Of a stretch of 64,000 nt of DNA, positions 35,495 to 44,228 are shown one piece after another. A model generated the notes under the pieces. The model was not told the origin of the DNA, did no database searches, and saw only the letters and a program-made list of their open reading frames with translations. The position numbers and the translations under genes were made by a program. Origin of the DNA: JACQAP01 sp035548375 (GTDB lineage Bacteria; Pseudomonadota; Gammaproteobacteria; Burkholderiales; JACQAP01); NCBI GenBank assembly GCA_035548375.1, contig DASZTG010000063.1, positions 116,807-180,806 of the forward strand, read 5' to 3'. Numbering within the stretch: the first letter of the stretch is position 1; the number at the start of each line of letters is the position of its first letter.

Positions 35495-37773
35495 TTGCGC
35501 AGGAGCTAGAAGTCAGTTTGCACATGGCCTTCATGGAGGCCAGGCAGAAGCGCCACGAATTCATCACCGTGGAGCACCTGCTGCTCGCCATGCTCGACAA
35601 CCCGTCCGCAGCCGAGGTGCTGCGCGCGTGCGCGGCCAACGTGGAAGAACTGCGCAAGCTCCTGACCGAATTCATCAACGAACACACGCCAGTCGTCAGC
35701 GGCGAGGATGTGGACACGCAACCCACCCTGGGATTCCAGCGCGTCATCCAGCGCGCGATCCTGCACGTGCAGTCCTCGGGCAAGAAGGAAGTCACCGGCG
35801 CGAATGTGCTGGTCGCGATCTTCGGCGAGAAAGACTCCCACGCCGTGTATTTCCTGCACCAGAAAGGCGTGACGCGCCTCGACGTGGTGAATTTCATCTC
35901 CCACGGCATCACCAAGGTGCCCCAGACCGCGCCCACCAAGCCGCAGCCCGAAAGCGAGGCGGATGCCGACCAGGAGCAGAATTCCGGCGGCGCGCTCGAA
36001 AGCTATACGCTGAACCTGAACGCGCTGGCCATCTCCGGCAAGATCGATCCGCTGATCGGCCGCGAGCGCGAGCTCGAGCGCGTGATCCAGACGCTGTGCC
36101 GCCGGCGCAAGAACAATCCGCTGCTGGTGGGCGAAGCCGGTGTCGGCAAGACCGCGATCGCCGAAGGCCTCGCGCGCCGGATCATCGAAGGCGCGGTGCC
36201 GGAGATCCTGGCGCGCTGCCAGGTCTACTCGCTCGACATGGGCTCGCTGCTGGCCGGCACGAAGTATCGCGGCGATTTCGAGCAACGCCTGAAAGCCGTG
36301 CTGAAGCAACTGACCGATAACCCGAACGCGATCCTGTTCATCGACGAAATCCATACGCTGATCGGCGCCGGCGCCGCGTCTGGCGGCACGCTGGACGCGT
36401 CGAACCTGTTGAAACCGGCTCTCTCTTCGGGGGCGCTGAAATGCATCGGTGCGACCACGTATACCGAGTACCGGGGCATTTTCGAGAAGGATCACGCATT
36501 GTCGCGGCGATTCCAGAAGATCGACGTGGTCGAGCCCTCGGTCGCCGAAACGGTGGAGATCCTGCGTGGCCTGAAAACCCGCTTCGAGGCGCACCACGGC
36601 GTCAAATACACCGCTTCCGCTCTCACCTCGGCGGCTGAGTTGTCGGCGCGCTTCCTGAATGACCGCCATTTGCCCGACAAGGCGATCGACGTCATCGACG
36701 AGGCCGGGGCGGCGCAGCGCATCCTGCCGAAATCCAAGCAGAAGCGCGTCATCAGCAAGCATGAGATCGAGGAAATCATCGCGAAGATCGCGCGCATCCC
36801 GCCGCAGAACGTGTCGTCGACCGATCGCAGCAAGCTGCAGAATCTGGACCGCGACCTGAAGGCGGTCGTGTTCGGCCAGGACAAGGCGATCGATGCCCTG
36901 TCGGCCGCGATCAAGATGTCGCGCAGCGGCCTGGGCAATCCGCAGAAGCCGATCGGCTGCTTCCTGTTCAGCGGACCGACCGGCGTGGGCAAGACAGAGG
37001 TCGCCCGCCAGCTGGCGTACACCATGGGTGTCGAGCTGATCCGCTTCGACATGTCGGAATACATGGAACGCCACGCGGTGTCGCGCTTGATCGGCGCGCC
37101 GCCCGGCTATGTCGGATTCGACCAGGGTGGATTGCTGACCGAGCAGATCACCAAGAACCCGTACTCGGTCGTCCTGCTCGACGAAATCGAGAAGGCGCAT
37201 CCGGATATCTTCAATATCTTGCTGCAGGTGATGGACCACGGCACGCTGACCGACAACAACGGGCGCAAGGCGGATTTCCGCAACACCGTGATCATCATGA
37301 CGACCAATGCAGGCGCTGCCGAGTTGTCGAAATCGACCATGGGGTTCACGCAACAGCGTGGTTCCGGAGACGAAATGGCCGAAATCAAGCGCATGTTCAC
37401 GCCGGAGTTCCGCAACCGGCTCGATGCTTCGATTTCCTTCTCGGGGTTGTCGCCCGAGATCATCGTTCGCGTGGTCGACAAGTTCCTCATGCAGCTCGAA
37501 GAGCAGTTGCACGAGAAAAAAGTGGAAGTCATGTTCACGGATGCGCTCAAGGCCTACCTGGCCAAGAACGGCTTCGATCCGCAGATGGGCGCGCGCCCGA
37601 TGGCGCGCCTGATCCAGGACACGATTCGCAGCGCGCTTGCCGATGAATTGCTGTTCGGCAGGCTGGCGAACGGCGGCAGCGTTACCGTCGATGTCGATGC
37701 GGACGGCAAGACCAAGCTGCAATTCGGCGAAAGCCGGCGGGAAGCCAAGGACAAGGAAGAAAGCGTCGCCTGA
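35491..37773 (+). CDS. clpA: ATP-dependent Clp protease ATP-binding subunit ClpA
   Basis: AAA+ unfoldase of ClpAP, 760 aa. Clp N domain at residues 1-140, D1 Walker A GEAGVGKTAIAEGLA near residue 215, Walker B ILFIDEIHTLIGAGA, D2 Walker A GPTGVGKTEVARQLA near residue 495, and Walker B VVLLDEIEKAHPDIFN. ATG 35491 follows GGAGG (35482-35486) and overlaps clpS (ATGA). A strong terminator follows. Confidence 0.97.
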   Translation: MIAQELEVSLHMAFMEARQKRHEFITVEHLLLAMLDNPSAAEVLRACAANVEELRKLLTEFINEHTPVVSGEDVDTQPTLGFQRVIQRAILHVQSSGKKEVTGANVLVAIFGEKDSHAVYFLHQKGVTRLDVVNFISHGITKVPQTAPTKPQPESEADADQEQNSGGALESYTLNLNALAISGKIDPLIGRERELERVIQTLCRRRKNNPLLVGEAGVGKTAIAEGLARRIIEGAVPEILARCQVYSLDMGSLLAGTKYRGDFEQRLKAVLKQLTDNPNAILFIDEIHTLIGAGAASGGTLDASNLLKPALSSGALKCIGATTYTEYRGIFEKDHALSRRFQKIDVVEPSVAETVEILRGLKTRFEAHHGVKYTASALTSAAELSARFLNDRHLPDKAIDVIDEAGAAQRILPKSKQKRVISKHEIEEIIAKIARIPPQNVSSTDRSKLQNLDRDLKAVVFGQDKAIDALSAAIKMSRSGLGNPQKPIGCFLFSGPTGVGKTEVARQLAYTMGVELIRFDMSEYMERHAVSRLIGAPPGYVGFDQGGLLTEQITKNPYSVVLLDEIEKAHPDIFNILLQVMDHGTLTDNNGRKADFRNTVIIMTTNAGAAELSKSTMGFTQQRGSGDEMAEIKRMFTPEFRNRLDASISFSGLSPEIIVRVVDKFLMQLEEQLHEKKVEVMFTDALKAYLAKNGFDPQMGARPMARLIQDTIRSALADELLFGRLANGGSVTVDVDADGKTKLQFGESRREAKDKEESVA

Positions 37774-37790
37774 TCCCGCAGGCAGGAAAC

Positions 37791-37819
37791 AAAAAGCCGG
37801 ACGCAAGTCCGGCTTTTTT
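37791..37819 (+). terminator. Bidirectional intrinsic terminator clpA / sulfurtransferase
   Basis: Stem AAGCCGGAC / GTCCGGCTT with GCAA loop, T-run on the plus side and A-run on the other, between two convergent genes. Confidence 0.92.
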
Positions 37820-37838
37820 ATGCGTATGCGCGCGTCGG

Positions 37839-38678
37839 TCAGGTCGCGCGCGGGCGCGCCGGATCCGCGATCCACTCGCTCCACGATCCGGCATAAAGCC
37901 TTCCCCCATTCAGGCCGGCGATCTCCATCGCCAGCAGATTGTGGCATGCGGTTACGCCCGAGCCACACTGGCTCACCAGTTGCGCCGGGGAGGCATTCCC
38001 GAGAATCTCGTTGAACTCCCTGCGTAGCTGCGCGGGTGCCTTGAAGACCCCTTGCGCGGTCAGGTTGTCCTTGAAGAAACGATTGCGTGCGCCGGGTATG
38101 TGCCCGCCGACCGGATCGATGGTTTCGTTCTGTCCGTGAAAGCGGTCGTTTGCGCGCGCGTCGACGAGCAACATTTCCGGTGACTGCAAATGTTCCAGCA
38201 CATACCTGGCATCAACCCAGGAGTGATCGGCTTTCCCGGAGAATTTCCCGGGTTTCGGCGCAGGCACCTTGTCGGTGACCGGCTGGCCGGCTGCGAGCCA
38301 TGCCTGCCATCCGCCATCGAGCACGGCCACGTTTCGATGGCCCATCCACCGCAGCATCCACCATAGCCGCGACCCGTATACGCCACCGGCATTGTCGTAC
38401 CCGATGACTTGCTTGTGCGCCGTGACGCCCATGCGCGAAAGCCAAGCGGCGAATACCTCGGGTTCCGGCAGCGGATGACGACCGTTGCGGCCGGTCAACG
38501 GCGCCGCGAGGTCGCGATCCAGGTGCGCGAACAACGCGCCCGGAATGTGGGATTCCGCATACGCTTTCGCGCCGAACTCGGGGTTCGTCAACTCGTGCCG
38601 GCAATCGAATATCACGAATGCCGGATCGTTCAGATGTTGCGCGAGCTCGGTAACGGATATCAGCGTGGTGAATTTCAT
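37839..38678 (-). CDS. Sulfurtransferase, 3-mercaptopyruvate/thiosulfate type
   Basis: Tandem rhodanese protein, 279 aa. The active loop in the C-terminal domain is CGSGVTACH; Gly-Ser-Gly-Val rather than Arg/Lys-rich residues favours 3-mercaptopyruvate as donor (SseA-like). The inactive N-terminal domain has Asp-Asn-Ala-Gly (YDNAGGVYGSRLWWM). It lies 46 nt after the Rieske oxygenase gene on the same strand, probably cotranscribed. Confidence 0.92.
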   Translation of the reverse strand: MKFTTLISVTELAQHLNDPAFVIFDCRHELTNPEFGAKAYAESHIPGALFAHLDRDLAAPLTGRNGRHPLPEPEVFAAWLSRMGVTAHKQVIGYDNAGGVYGSRLWWMLRWMGHRNVAVLDGGWQAWLAAGQPVTDKVPAPKPGKFSGKADHSWVDARYVLEHLQSPEMLLVDARANDRFHGQNETIDPVGGHIPGARNRFFKDNLTAQGVFKAPAQLRREFNEILGNASPAQLVSQCGSGVTACHNLLAMEIAGLNGGRLYAGSWSEWIADPARPRAT

Positions 38679-38724
38679 GAATGGGGAATCCGCCGCGTGA
38701 GCGCGGCAGGGTGGTTGATCTCGA

Positions 38725-39828
38725 TTACAGGTTTGCCTGGATGCGGGCGCGCACGAATTCGTGGAAGTGGATCATGCCGTCTTCCATCGGCGACTGATAA
38801 GGGCCGAATTCGTTGCGGCGCTGGGAATGCAGCGCGCGACGGCCCTCGGTCATGCGCAGACAGATTTCCTCGTCTTCCCTGGCCGTTTCGGCATACGCCT
38901 GCTGCTCGGCCTCGACGAACTCGCGCTCGAACAGCACGATGTCCTCGGGATAGTAGAACTCCACGGTGTTGGTGCAATGCTCGGGATCGCGCGGCAGGAT
39001 GGTGCTGACGACGAGCACGTTGGGATACCACTCCACCATGACATTCGGGTAGTAGGTCAGCCAGATCGCGCCTTGCTTGGGCATCTCGCCGTTGTTGTAG
39101 CGCAGGACGGCCTCGTGCCACTTGCGATAGGCCGCCGTTCCGGGCTTGCCCAGCGCCTGGTTGAGCCCGACGGTCTGCACGCTGTACCAGTCGCCGAACT
39201 CCCATTTCAGGTCGTCGGCGTTCACGAACTGGCCGAGCCCGGGATGGAAGGGACCGACATGGTAGTCCTCGAGATAGACCTCGATGAACGTCTTCCAGTT
39301 GACGGCGTACTCGTGCGTAACGACGCGGTCGAGCTTGTAGCCCGAGAAATCCAGGTCGGCCAGCACGCCCAGGCTCGCGAGGTCGCGATTGGGATCGCGC
39401 GGCCCGGCGAATTGCAGGCCGTTCCAGCCTGTCAACCTGGTCTTGCCGAGATCGAGGCAGGGATTGCCGGGAAAATGCGGCGCGCCGAGCAGCTTGCCCG
39501 ACATGTCGTAAGTCCAGCGATGCAGCGGGCAAACGATGTTCTGCGCATTGCCCTGTCCCTTGAGCATGATCGACTGGCGATGGCGGCAGACGTTGGAGAG
39601 CAGTTCGACGCCGTTGCGGTTGCGAACCAGCGCCTTCGCGTGGCTCATCCATTCGATCGAGCGGTAGTCCCCGGCGTTGGGAACCATGAGTTCATGGCCC
39701 ACGTAGCCGGGCCCGTTCTCGAACAGGACCTGCCGTTCGATTTCTGCAATGGCGGGATCGAAATACCAATCGATCGGAAGCTGGACCGGCGTGCGAGTCA
39801 GCGCGGAAACATTAGCCAGGTCGGTCAT
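38725..39828 (-). CDS. Rieske non-heme iron aromatic ring-hydroxylating oxygenase, alpha subunit
   Basis: 367 aa. The Rieske cluster is CRHRQ near residue 82 and CPLHRWTY near residue 100; the mononuclear iron site has ETYLEDYH-like EVYLEDYHVGPFHPGL near residue 185 with both His ligands. The order and spacing fit Rieske oxygenases such as SRPBCC-type demethylases and choline/carnitine-like monooxygenases. No ferredoxin or reductase gene is adjacent. Substrate unknown. A terminator-like hairpin stands 36 nt before the start codon. Confidence 0.9.
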   Translation of the reverse strand: MTDLANVSALTRTPVQLPIDWYFDPAIAEIERQVLFENGPGYVGHELMVPNAGDYRSIEWMSHAKALVRNRNGVELLSNVCRHRQSIMLKGQGNAQNIVCPLHRWTYDMSGKLLGAPHFPGNPCLDLGKTRLTGWNGLQFAGPRDPNRDLASLGVLADLDFSGYKLDRVVTHEYAVNWKTFIEVYLEDYHVGPFHPGLGQFVNADDLKWEFGDWYSVQTVGLNQALGKPGTAAYRKWHEAVLRYNNGEMPKQGAIWLTYYPNVMVEWYPNVLVVSTILPRDPEHCTNTVEFYYPEDIVLFEREFVEAEQQAYAETAREDEEICLRMTEGRRALHSQRRNEFGPYQSPMEDGMIHFHEFVRARIQANL

Positions 39829-39864
39829 AACCAGGTGTCCCGTGAATCAGAACTACTGAAGAAT

Positions 39865-39902
39865 AAAAAAACCGCCCCCGAAACGATAGATGCAGGGGGC
39901 GG
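39865..39902 (-). terminator. Terminator-like hairpin upstream of the Rieske gene
   Basis: On the minus strand CCGCCCCC and GGGGGCGG pair over a 15-base loop and a run of T follows. There is no leftward gene upstream for it to terminate (xseB is divergent), so it lies in the leader of the Rieske transcript or ends a short RNA. Confidence 0.55.
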
Positions 39903-40069
39903 AATTCCGAGGCCGATTTTCCCTTAAAACCATACTGGACGCAACGTATTCGCGGCGAACGAAGCGCAGGGGATGACACAAATGGGACCTGCATTCGTTG
40001 ACCCGGGTTCCGGGGATGGGCTATTTTTACAATCTTTGCGGACGATTCGTCCGTCACCCGGCACAAGCC

Positions 40070-40309
40070 GTGAGCAAACCGAAATCCCAGACCCCAGAGA
40101 GTTTCGAGGCCGCCCTTGCCGAGATCGAAGAGATCGTCGCTTCGATGGAAGCCGGACAGCTTCCGCTCGAGCAATCGTTGACGGCATACAAGCGCGGCGC
40201 GGAACTGCTGCAGTTCTGCCAGGCGCGCCTGCAGGAAGCCCAGCAGCAGGTCAAGATCCTCGAAGCAGGCACACTCAAGACGTTCGACGGTGACATCAGC
40301 GCCGAATGA
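40070..40309 (+). CDS. xseB: Exodeoxyribonuclease VII small subunit
   Basis: 79 aa coiled-coil partner of XseA. Family signature ESFEAALAEIEEIVASME and LPLEQSLTAYKRGAELLQFC. GTG 40070 gives the usual length; there is no strong ribosome site. Followed directly by ispA and dxs, a common proteobacterial order. Confidence 0.95.
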   Translation: MSKPKSQTPESFEAALAEIEEIVASMEAGQLPLEQSLTAYKRGAELLQFCQARLQEAQQQVKILEAGTLKTFDGDISAE

Positions 40310-41192
40310 TTTCCAGGGCTGGATGCTGGGCCGCCAGGACCGCATCGAGAAAGCCCTGCATGCCATGCTGCCGTCGCCTGACGTCGCGCCGGCGCGCCTG
40401 CATTCGGCCATGCGTTACTCGGTGCTCGGCGGAGGCAAGCGCGTAAGGCCGCTGCTTGCCTACGGCGCCGGGGAACTCGCCTGCGCGAGCGTCGAAAAGG
40501 TGGATCGCGTGGCCGCCGCGGTCGAAATGATTCACGCCTATTCGCTAGTTCACGACGACATGCCGGCGATGGATGACGACGTGCTTCGCCGCGGCAAGCC
40601 CACGGTGCACGTGGAGTTCGACGAGGCCACCGCGCTGCTCGTCGGCGACAGCCTGCAAAGCCTCGCATTCCAGATGCTGTCGGAATCCACGCTTGCCGAC
40701 GACGCCCGGCACCAGCTGGAGATGGTGGAGATCCTCGCGCGTGCCAGCGGCTCGCGCGGCATGGCGGGCGGCCAGGCCATCGACCTCGAATCGACGGCAA
40801 AGGCGCTTGCGGTACCGGAACTGGAGTTCATGCACATCCACAAGACCGGCGCGCTGATCCGCGCGTCCGTGGCGCTGGGCGCGCGTTGCGGCAGCGCGCT
40901 GGAACCGGCGCAACTGGAACACCTCGACCATTTCGGGAAGTTCGTCGGCCTGGCGTTCCAGGTCGTCGACGACGTGCTCGACGCGGATTCAAGCACGGCG
41001 ACGCTCGGCAAGACCGCCGGCAAGGACGCGCGCGACAACAAGTCGACCTACGTGAGCGCGCTCGGAATCGAGAGGGCGCGGGACCTCGCGTCCAGCTTGC
41101 GCGACGACGCACTGGCCGCACTCGATTCGCTTCCGGACAAAGGCGGCCGCCTTCGGCAACTGGCGGACTTCATCGTGCTTCGCAAGTTCTGA
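40290..41192 (+). CDS. ispA: (2E,6E)-farnesyl diphosphate synthase IspA
   Basis: Trans-prenyltransferase making C15 prenyl diphosphate. 300 aa. First Asp-rich motif LVHDDMPAMDDD, second FQVVDDVLD; GGGKRVRPLL and KTGALIRASV are conserved. The GTG at 40290 overlaps xseB by 20 nt; ATG 40323 is an alternative without that overlap. It feeds the same isoprenoid pathway as the next gene. Confidence 0.96.
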   Translation: MTSAPNDFQGWMLGRQDRIEKALHAMLPSPDVAPARLHSAMRYSVLGGGKRVRPLLAYGAGELACASVEKVDRVAAAVEMIHAYSLVHDDMPAMDDDVLRRGKPTVHVEFDEATALLVGDSLQSLAFQMLSESTLADDARHQLEMVEILARASGSRGMAGGQAIDLESTAKALAVPELEFMHIHKTGALIRASVALGARCGSALEPAQLEHLDHFGKFVGLAFQVVDDVLDADSSTATLGKTAGKDARDNKSTYVSALGIERARDLASSLRDDALAALDSLPDKGGRLRQLADFIVLRKF

Positions 41193-41236
41193 TCAACCAG
41201 ACCACAACCCAAGGTTGCGCTGCGCGCATTCCGTCC

Positions 41237-43081
41237 ATGCATGAATTGCTGAACACCATCCAGTCTCCCGCCGACCTGCGCGCACTCGAGCGCAAGCAGT
41301 TGCCGGAGCTTGCGCGCCAGTTGCGCGAGTTCCTGATTGAATCGGTGTCTGCCACCGGCGGCCATTTGTCGTCGAATCTGGGCACGATCGAGCTTACCGT
41401 CGCGCTGCACTACGTCTTCAACACGCCCGCGGACCGCCTCGTATGGGACGTCGGGCATCAGACCTACGCGCACAAGATCCTCACCGGGCGCCGCGATCGC
41501 ATGTCAACGTTGAGGCAACTCGGCGGCGTCGCGGGCTTTCCGCGCCGGGACGAAAGCGAGTTCGATACCTTCGGCACCGCGCATTCGAGCACCTCGATCA
41601 GTGCCGCGCTCGGCATGGCGGTGGCTGCGCAAATGAAAGGCGAGGATAGGCGCGTCGTCGCCATTATCGGCGACGGCGCGATGACCGCCGGCATGGCGTT
41701 CGAGGCGCTCAACAACGCGGGCGCCATGGACGCCAACCTGCTCGTCGTGCTCAACGACAACGACATGTCGATTTCCGAGAACGTCGGCGCGCTGAACAAC
41801 TACCTCGCGCGCCTCATGTCGGGTCGCTTCTATGCCGCCGCTTGGAAGACGAGCGAGAAAGTGCTCGGCGTCGTGCCGCCCATGCTCGAGCTCGCAAAGC
41901 GCGCGGAAGAGCACGTCAAGGGCATGGTGACGCCAGGCACTCTGTTCGAGGAATTCGGCTTCAACTACATCGGGCCGATCGACGGACACAATCTCGACGT
42001 GCTGGTGTCGACGCTCACCAACCTGAAGAAGCTCAAGGGGCCGCAATTCCTGCACGTCGTCACCCGCAAGGGCAAGGGATACGAGCCCGCGGAAGGGGAC
42101 CCGATCCTGTACCACGGCGTCACTAAATTCGATCCGGCCGAGGGAATCGTTCCCAAGGCGTCGGGGAAGCCGACCTACACGCAGGTATTTGGCGACTGGA
42201 TATGCGACATGGCCGCGCTGGACAGCCGCTTGATCGGCATTACGCCAGCCATGCGCGAGGGTTCGGGCCTCGTGCGCTTCTCGCAGGAATATCCCGAGCG
42301 CTATTTCGACGTCGGCATCGCCGAGCAGCATTCGCTGACGTTTGCCGCCGGGCTGGCATGCGAAGGCGCGAAGCCCGTCGTCGCGATCTATTCGACATTC
42401 CTGCAGCGCGCCTACGACCAGCTCATCCACGACATCTGCATCCAGAACCTGCCGGTGCTGTTCGCGATCGATCGCGCCGGCATCGTCGGGGCGGATGGCC
42501 CGACCCATGCCGGCAGCTTCGACCTGACTTACCTGCGCTGCCTGCCGAACATGGTGGTCATGGCGCCCTCCGACGAGAACGAATGCCGGCAGATGCTGTA
42601 CACCGGCTTCAAGATCGATGCGCCCGTGGCGGTGCGCTATCCACGCGGTAGCGGACCGGGCGCGGCCATCGAGAAAGGCATGACGGCGCTGCCGGTCGGC
42701 AAAGGCGAGATCCGCCGCCGTGGAAGCAAGCTTGCGATCCTGTCATTCGGTGCGTTGCTCAAGCCCTGTCTGGACGTGGGCGAAAAACTGGGCGCCACCG
42801 TGGCCAACATGCGTTTCGTGAAGCCGCTCGACGAAACGCTGATCCGGGAACTTGCGCGGGACCACGAGCATCTGGTCACGGTGGAAGAGAACACGATCCT
42901 TGGCGGTGCCGGCAGCGGCGTCCTGGAAGTGCTGGAAAGACTCGGCTTCCGGAAAAAAGTCCTGCAACTGGGGCTGCCGGATCGTTTTGTCGACCATGGT
43001 GACCCGGGAAAGCTGCTGAAGGAATGTGGTTTGGACGCGGACGGCATCCACGCTTCCATCGCCAGATTCATAGCTGAGTAG
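41237..43081 (+). CDS. dxs: 1-deoxy-D-xylulose-5-phosphate synthase Dxs
   Basis: First enzyme of the MEP isoprenoid pathway, thiamine-diphosphate dependent, 614 aa. ThDP/Mg motif GDGAMTAGMAFEALNNAG, N-terminal GHLSSNLGTIELTVALH with catalytic His, second domain FDVGIAEQHSLTFAAGLA and DRAGIVGADGPTHAG. The start ATG 41237 gives MHELLNTIQSP; upstream open sequence overlaps ispA. Confidence 0.97.
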   Translation: MHELLNTIQSPADLRALERKQLPELARQLREFLIESVSATGGHLSSNLGTIELTVALHYVFNTPADRLVWDVGHQTYAHKILTGRRDRMSTLRQLGGVAGFPRRDESEFDTFGTAHSSTSISAALGMAVAAQMKGEDRRVVAIIGDGAMTAGMAFEALNNAGAMDANLLVVLNDNDMSISENVGALNNYLARLMSGRFYAAAWKTSEKVLGVVPPMLELAKRAEEHVKGMVTPGTLFEEFGFNYIGPIDGHNLDVLVSTLTNLKKLKGPQFLHVVTRKGKGYEPAEGDPILYHGVTKFDPAEGIVPKASGKPTYTQVFGDWICDMAALDSRLIGITPAMREGSGLVRFSQEYPERYFDVGIAEQHSLTFAAGLACEGAKPVVAIYSTFLQRAYDQLIHDICIQNLPVLFAIDRAGIVGADGPTHAGSFDLTYLRCLPNMVVMAPSDENECRQMLYTGFKIDAPVAVRYPRGSGPGAAIEKGMTALPVGKGEIRRRGSKLAILSFGALLKPCLDVGEKLGATVANMRFVKPLDETLIRELARDHEHLVTVEENTILGGAGSGVLEVLERLGFRKKVLQLGLPDRFVDHGDPGKLLKECGLDADGIHASIARFIAE

Positions 43082-43110
43082 TTTACTCGGGTATTGGCGG
43101 CGCCTATAAT
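43082..43110 (+). promoter_or_regulatory. Candidate sigma-70 promoter of folE2
   Basis: TTTACT (43082-43087, directly after the dxs stop), 17 nt spacer, perfect TATAAT (43105-43110). Predicted start near 43117, leader about 33 nt. Confidence 0.65.
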
Positions 43111-43149
43111 GAAGGCGTCAAGAGACTCGGCTCCGAAGGAGCGCTTGCA

Positions 43150-43947
43150 ATGAATTCCCCAGACAGCTTCACGATTCCCGACGTCCAGGGTTCCGTCGAT
43201 ACGCGGCGCCTCGCGATCGACAAGGTCGGCATCAAGGCCATCCGTCACCCCGTCCGCGTGGCGGATCGCGATGGTGGCGTGCAGCACACCATCGCCACGT
43301 TCAACATGTACGTCGGGCTGCCGCACAACTTCAAGGGCACCCACATGTCGCGCTTCGTCGAGATCCTGAATTCGCACGAGCGCGAGATTTCGGTGGAATC
43401 CTTCGAAACGATGCTGCGCGACATGGTCAAGCGCCTCGAAGCCGAATTCGGCCGCATCGAGATGAGCTTCCCGTATTTCATCAACAAGGCCGCCCCGGTA
43501 TCGGGCGTAAAGAGCCTGATGGACTACGAAGTCACCTTCACCGGGGAAATCTCGAAGGAAGGCTACGCTTTCACGATGAAGGTCGTCGTGCCGGTCACGA
43601 GCCTGTGCCCGTGCTCCAAGAAGATCTCCGAATACGGCGCCCATAACCAGCGTTCGCACGTAACTATCACCGCGAAAACCAACACGCACGTGTGGATAGA
43701 GGAACTGGTGCGCATCGCCGAGGACGAGGCGTCCTGCGAGCTCTACGGGCTGCTGAAGCGCCCGGACGAGAAATACGTCACCGAGCGCGCGTACGACAAC
43801 CCGAAATTCGTGGAAGACCTGGTGCGTGACGTGGCGACGGCATTGAACAACGACAAGCGCATCGACGGTTACGTCGTCGAATCAGAAAATTTTGAATCAA
43901 TCCATAACCACTCGGCTTACGCACTGATTGAAAAATCAGGTGCGTAA
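43150..43947 (+). CDS. folE2: GTP cyclohydrolase FolE2 (type IB)
   Basis: Converts GTP to dihydroneopterin triphosphate, first step of folate synthesis; the IB form works with metals other than zinc. 265 aa. Conserved metal/active-site stretch VTSLCPCSKKISEYGAHNQR near residue 155 and the His in NFESIHNHSAYALI at the C-terminus. It has its own promoter and ribosome site (GAAGGAG). The last 39 nt of the coding sequence are repeated, with only synonymous changes, in the tandem copy downstream. Confidence 0.96.
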   Translation: MNSPDSFTIPDVQGSVDTRRLAIDKVGIKAIRHPVRVADRDGGVQHTIATFNMYVGLPHNFKGTHMSRFVEILNSHEREISVESFETMLRDMVKRLEAEFGRIEMSFPYFINKAAPVSGVKSLMDYEVTFTGEISKEGYAFTMKVVVPVTSLCPCSKKISEYGAHNQRSHVTITAKTNTHVWIEELVRIAEDEASCELYGLLKRPDEKYVTERAYDNPKFVEDLVRDVATALNNDKRIDGYVVESENFESIHNHSAYALIEKSGA

Positions 43948-44033
43948 TCCACGAAATGGATTGATTCAACATTTCAGTGCGGGCTAACCCGGCATCATCG
44001 GGTTAAGCGAAGCGGCCGGAGCTAAAATTTCGA
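43909..44033 (+). repeat. Tandem repeat copy 1: folE2 3' end plus 3' UTR
   Basis: Starts inside folE2 at the codons for HSAYALIEKSGA and runs through the UTR to CTAAAATTTCGA. It includes nested hairpins: TTACGCAC/GTGCGTAA with inner TGATT/AATCA, and AACCCG/CGGGTT. A 14-base inverted repeat (TTGAATCAATCCAT / ATGGATTGATTCAA) also encloses the coding end. Confidence 0.85.
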
Positions 44034-44045
44034 GGAAATCCCGTT

Positions 44046-44171
44046 CACTCGGCCTACGCGCTGATTGAAAAATCAGGCGCGTAAATCCTGCCGATGGATT
44101 GATTCAATGTTTCAGTGCAGGCTAACCCGGCTTCATCGGGTTAAGCGCAGCGGCCGCCGCTAAAATTTCGA
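44046..44171 (+). repeat. Tandem repeat copy 2: diverged folE2 3' end plus 3' UTR
   Basis: About 137 nt after copy 1, in the same orientation. Its first 39 nt encode the same 12 C-terminal residues and stop; the three differences are all at third codon positions. The UTR part keeps the hairpins, with paired changes in the first stem (CAC/GTG in copy 1, CGC/GCG in copy 2). Confidence 0.85.
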
Positions 44172-44186
44172 ATCCATCCTGAAGCG

Positions 44187-44215
44187 AAAGGACCGCAATG
44201 CGGTCCTTTCTTTTT
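44187..44215 (+). terminator. Intrinsic terminator of folE2
   Basis: Ten-base-pair stem AAAGGACCGC / GCGGTCCTTT, loop AAT, then CTTTTT. It lies after the second repeat copy. Confidence 0.92.
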
Positions 44216-44228
44216 ATGCGCATGCAAC

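Noticed and set aside
35506..37968. 820-codon minus-strand frame antisense to clpA
   Set aside because: Composition (Arg, Asp, His, Gln-rich) and position mark it as a shadow of clpA. The same applies to minus-strand frames opposite queA-tgt and secD.
39998..40033. TTGACC ... TACAAT as the xseB promoter
   Set aside because: The spacing is 24 nt, too long for sigma-70; the TACAAT alone is not enough.
43909..44171. CRISPR-like or integron-like repeat downstream of folE2
   Set aside because: There are only two copies, they are long and include coding sequence, and there is no spacer pattern. The GTTAAGC string is part of a plain hairpin and lacks a matching RYYYAAC partner.
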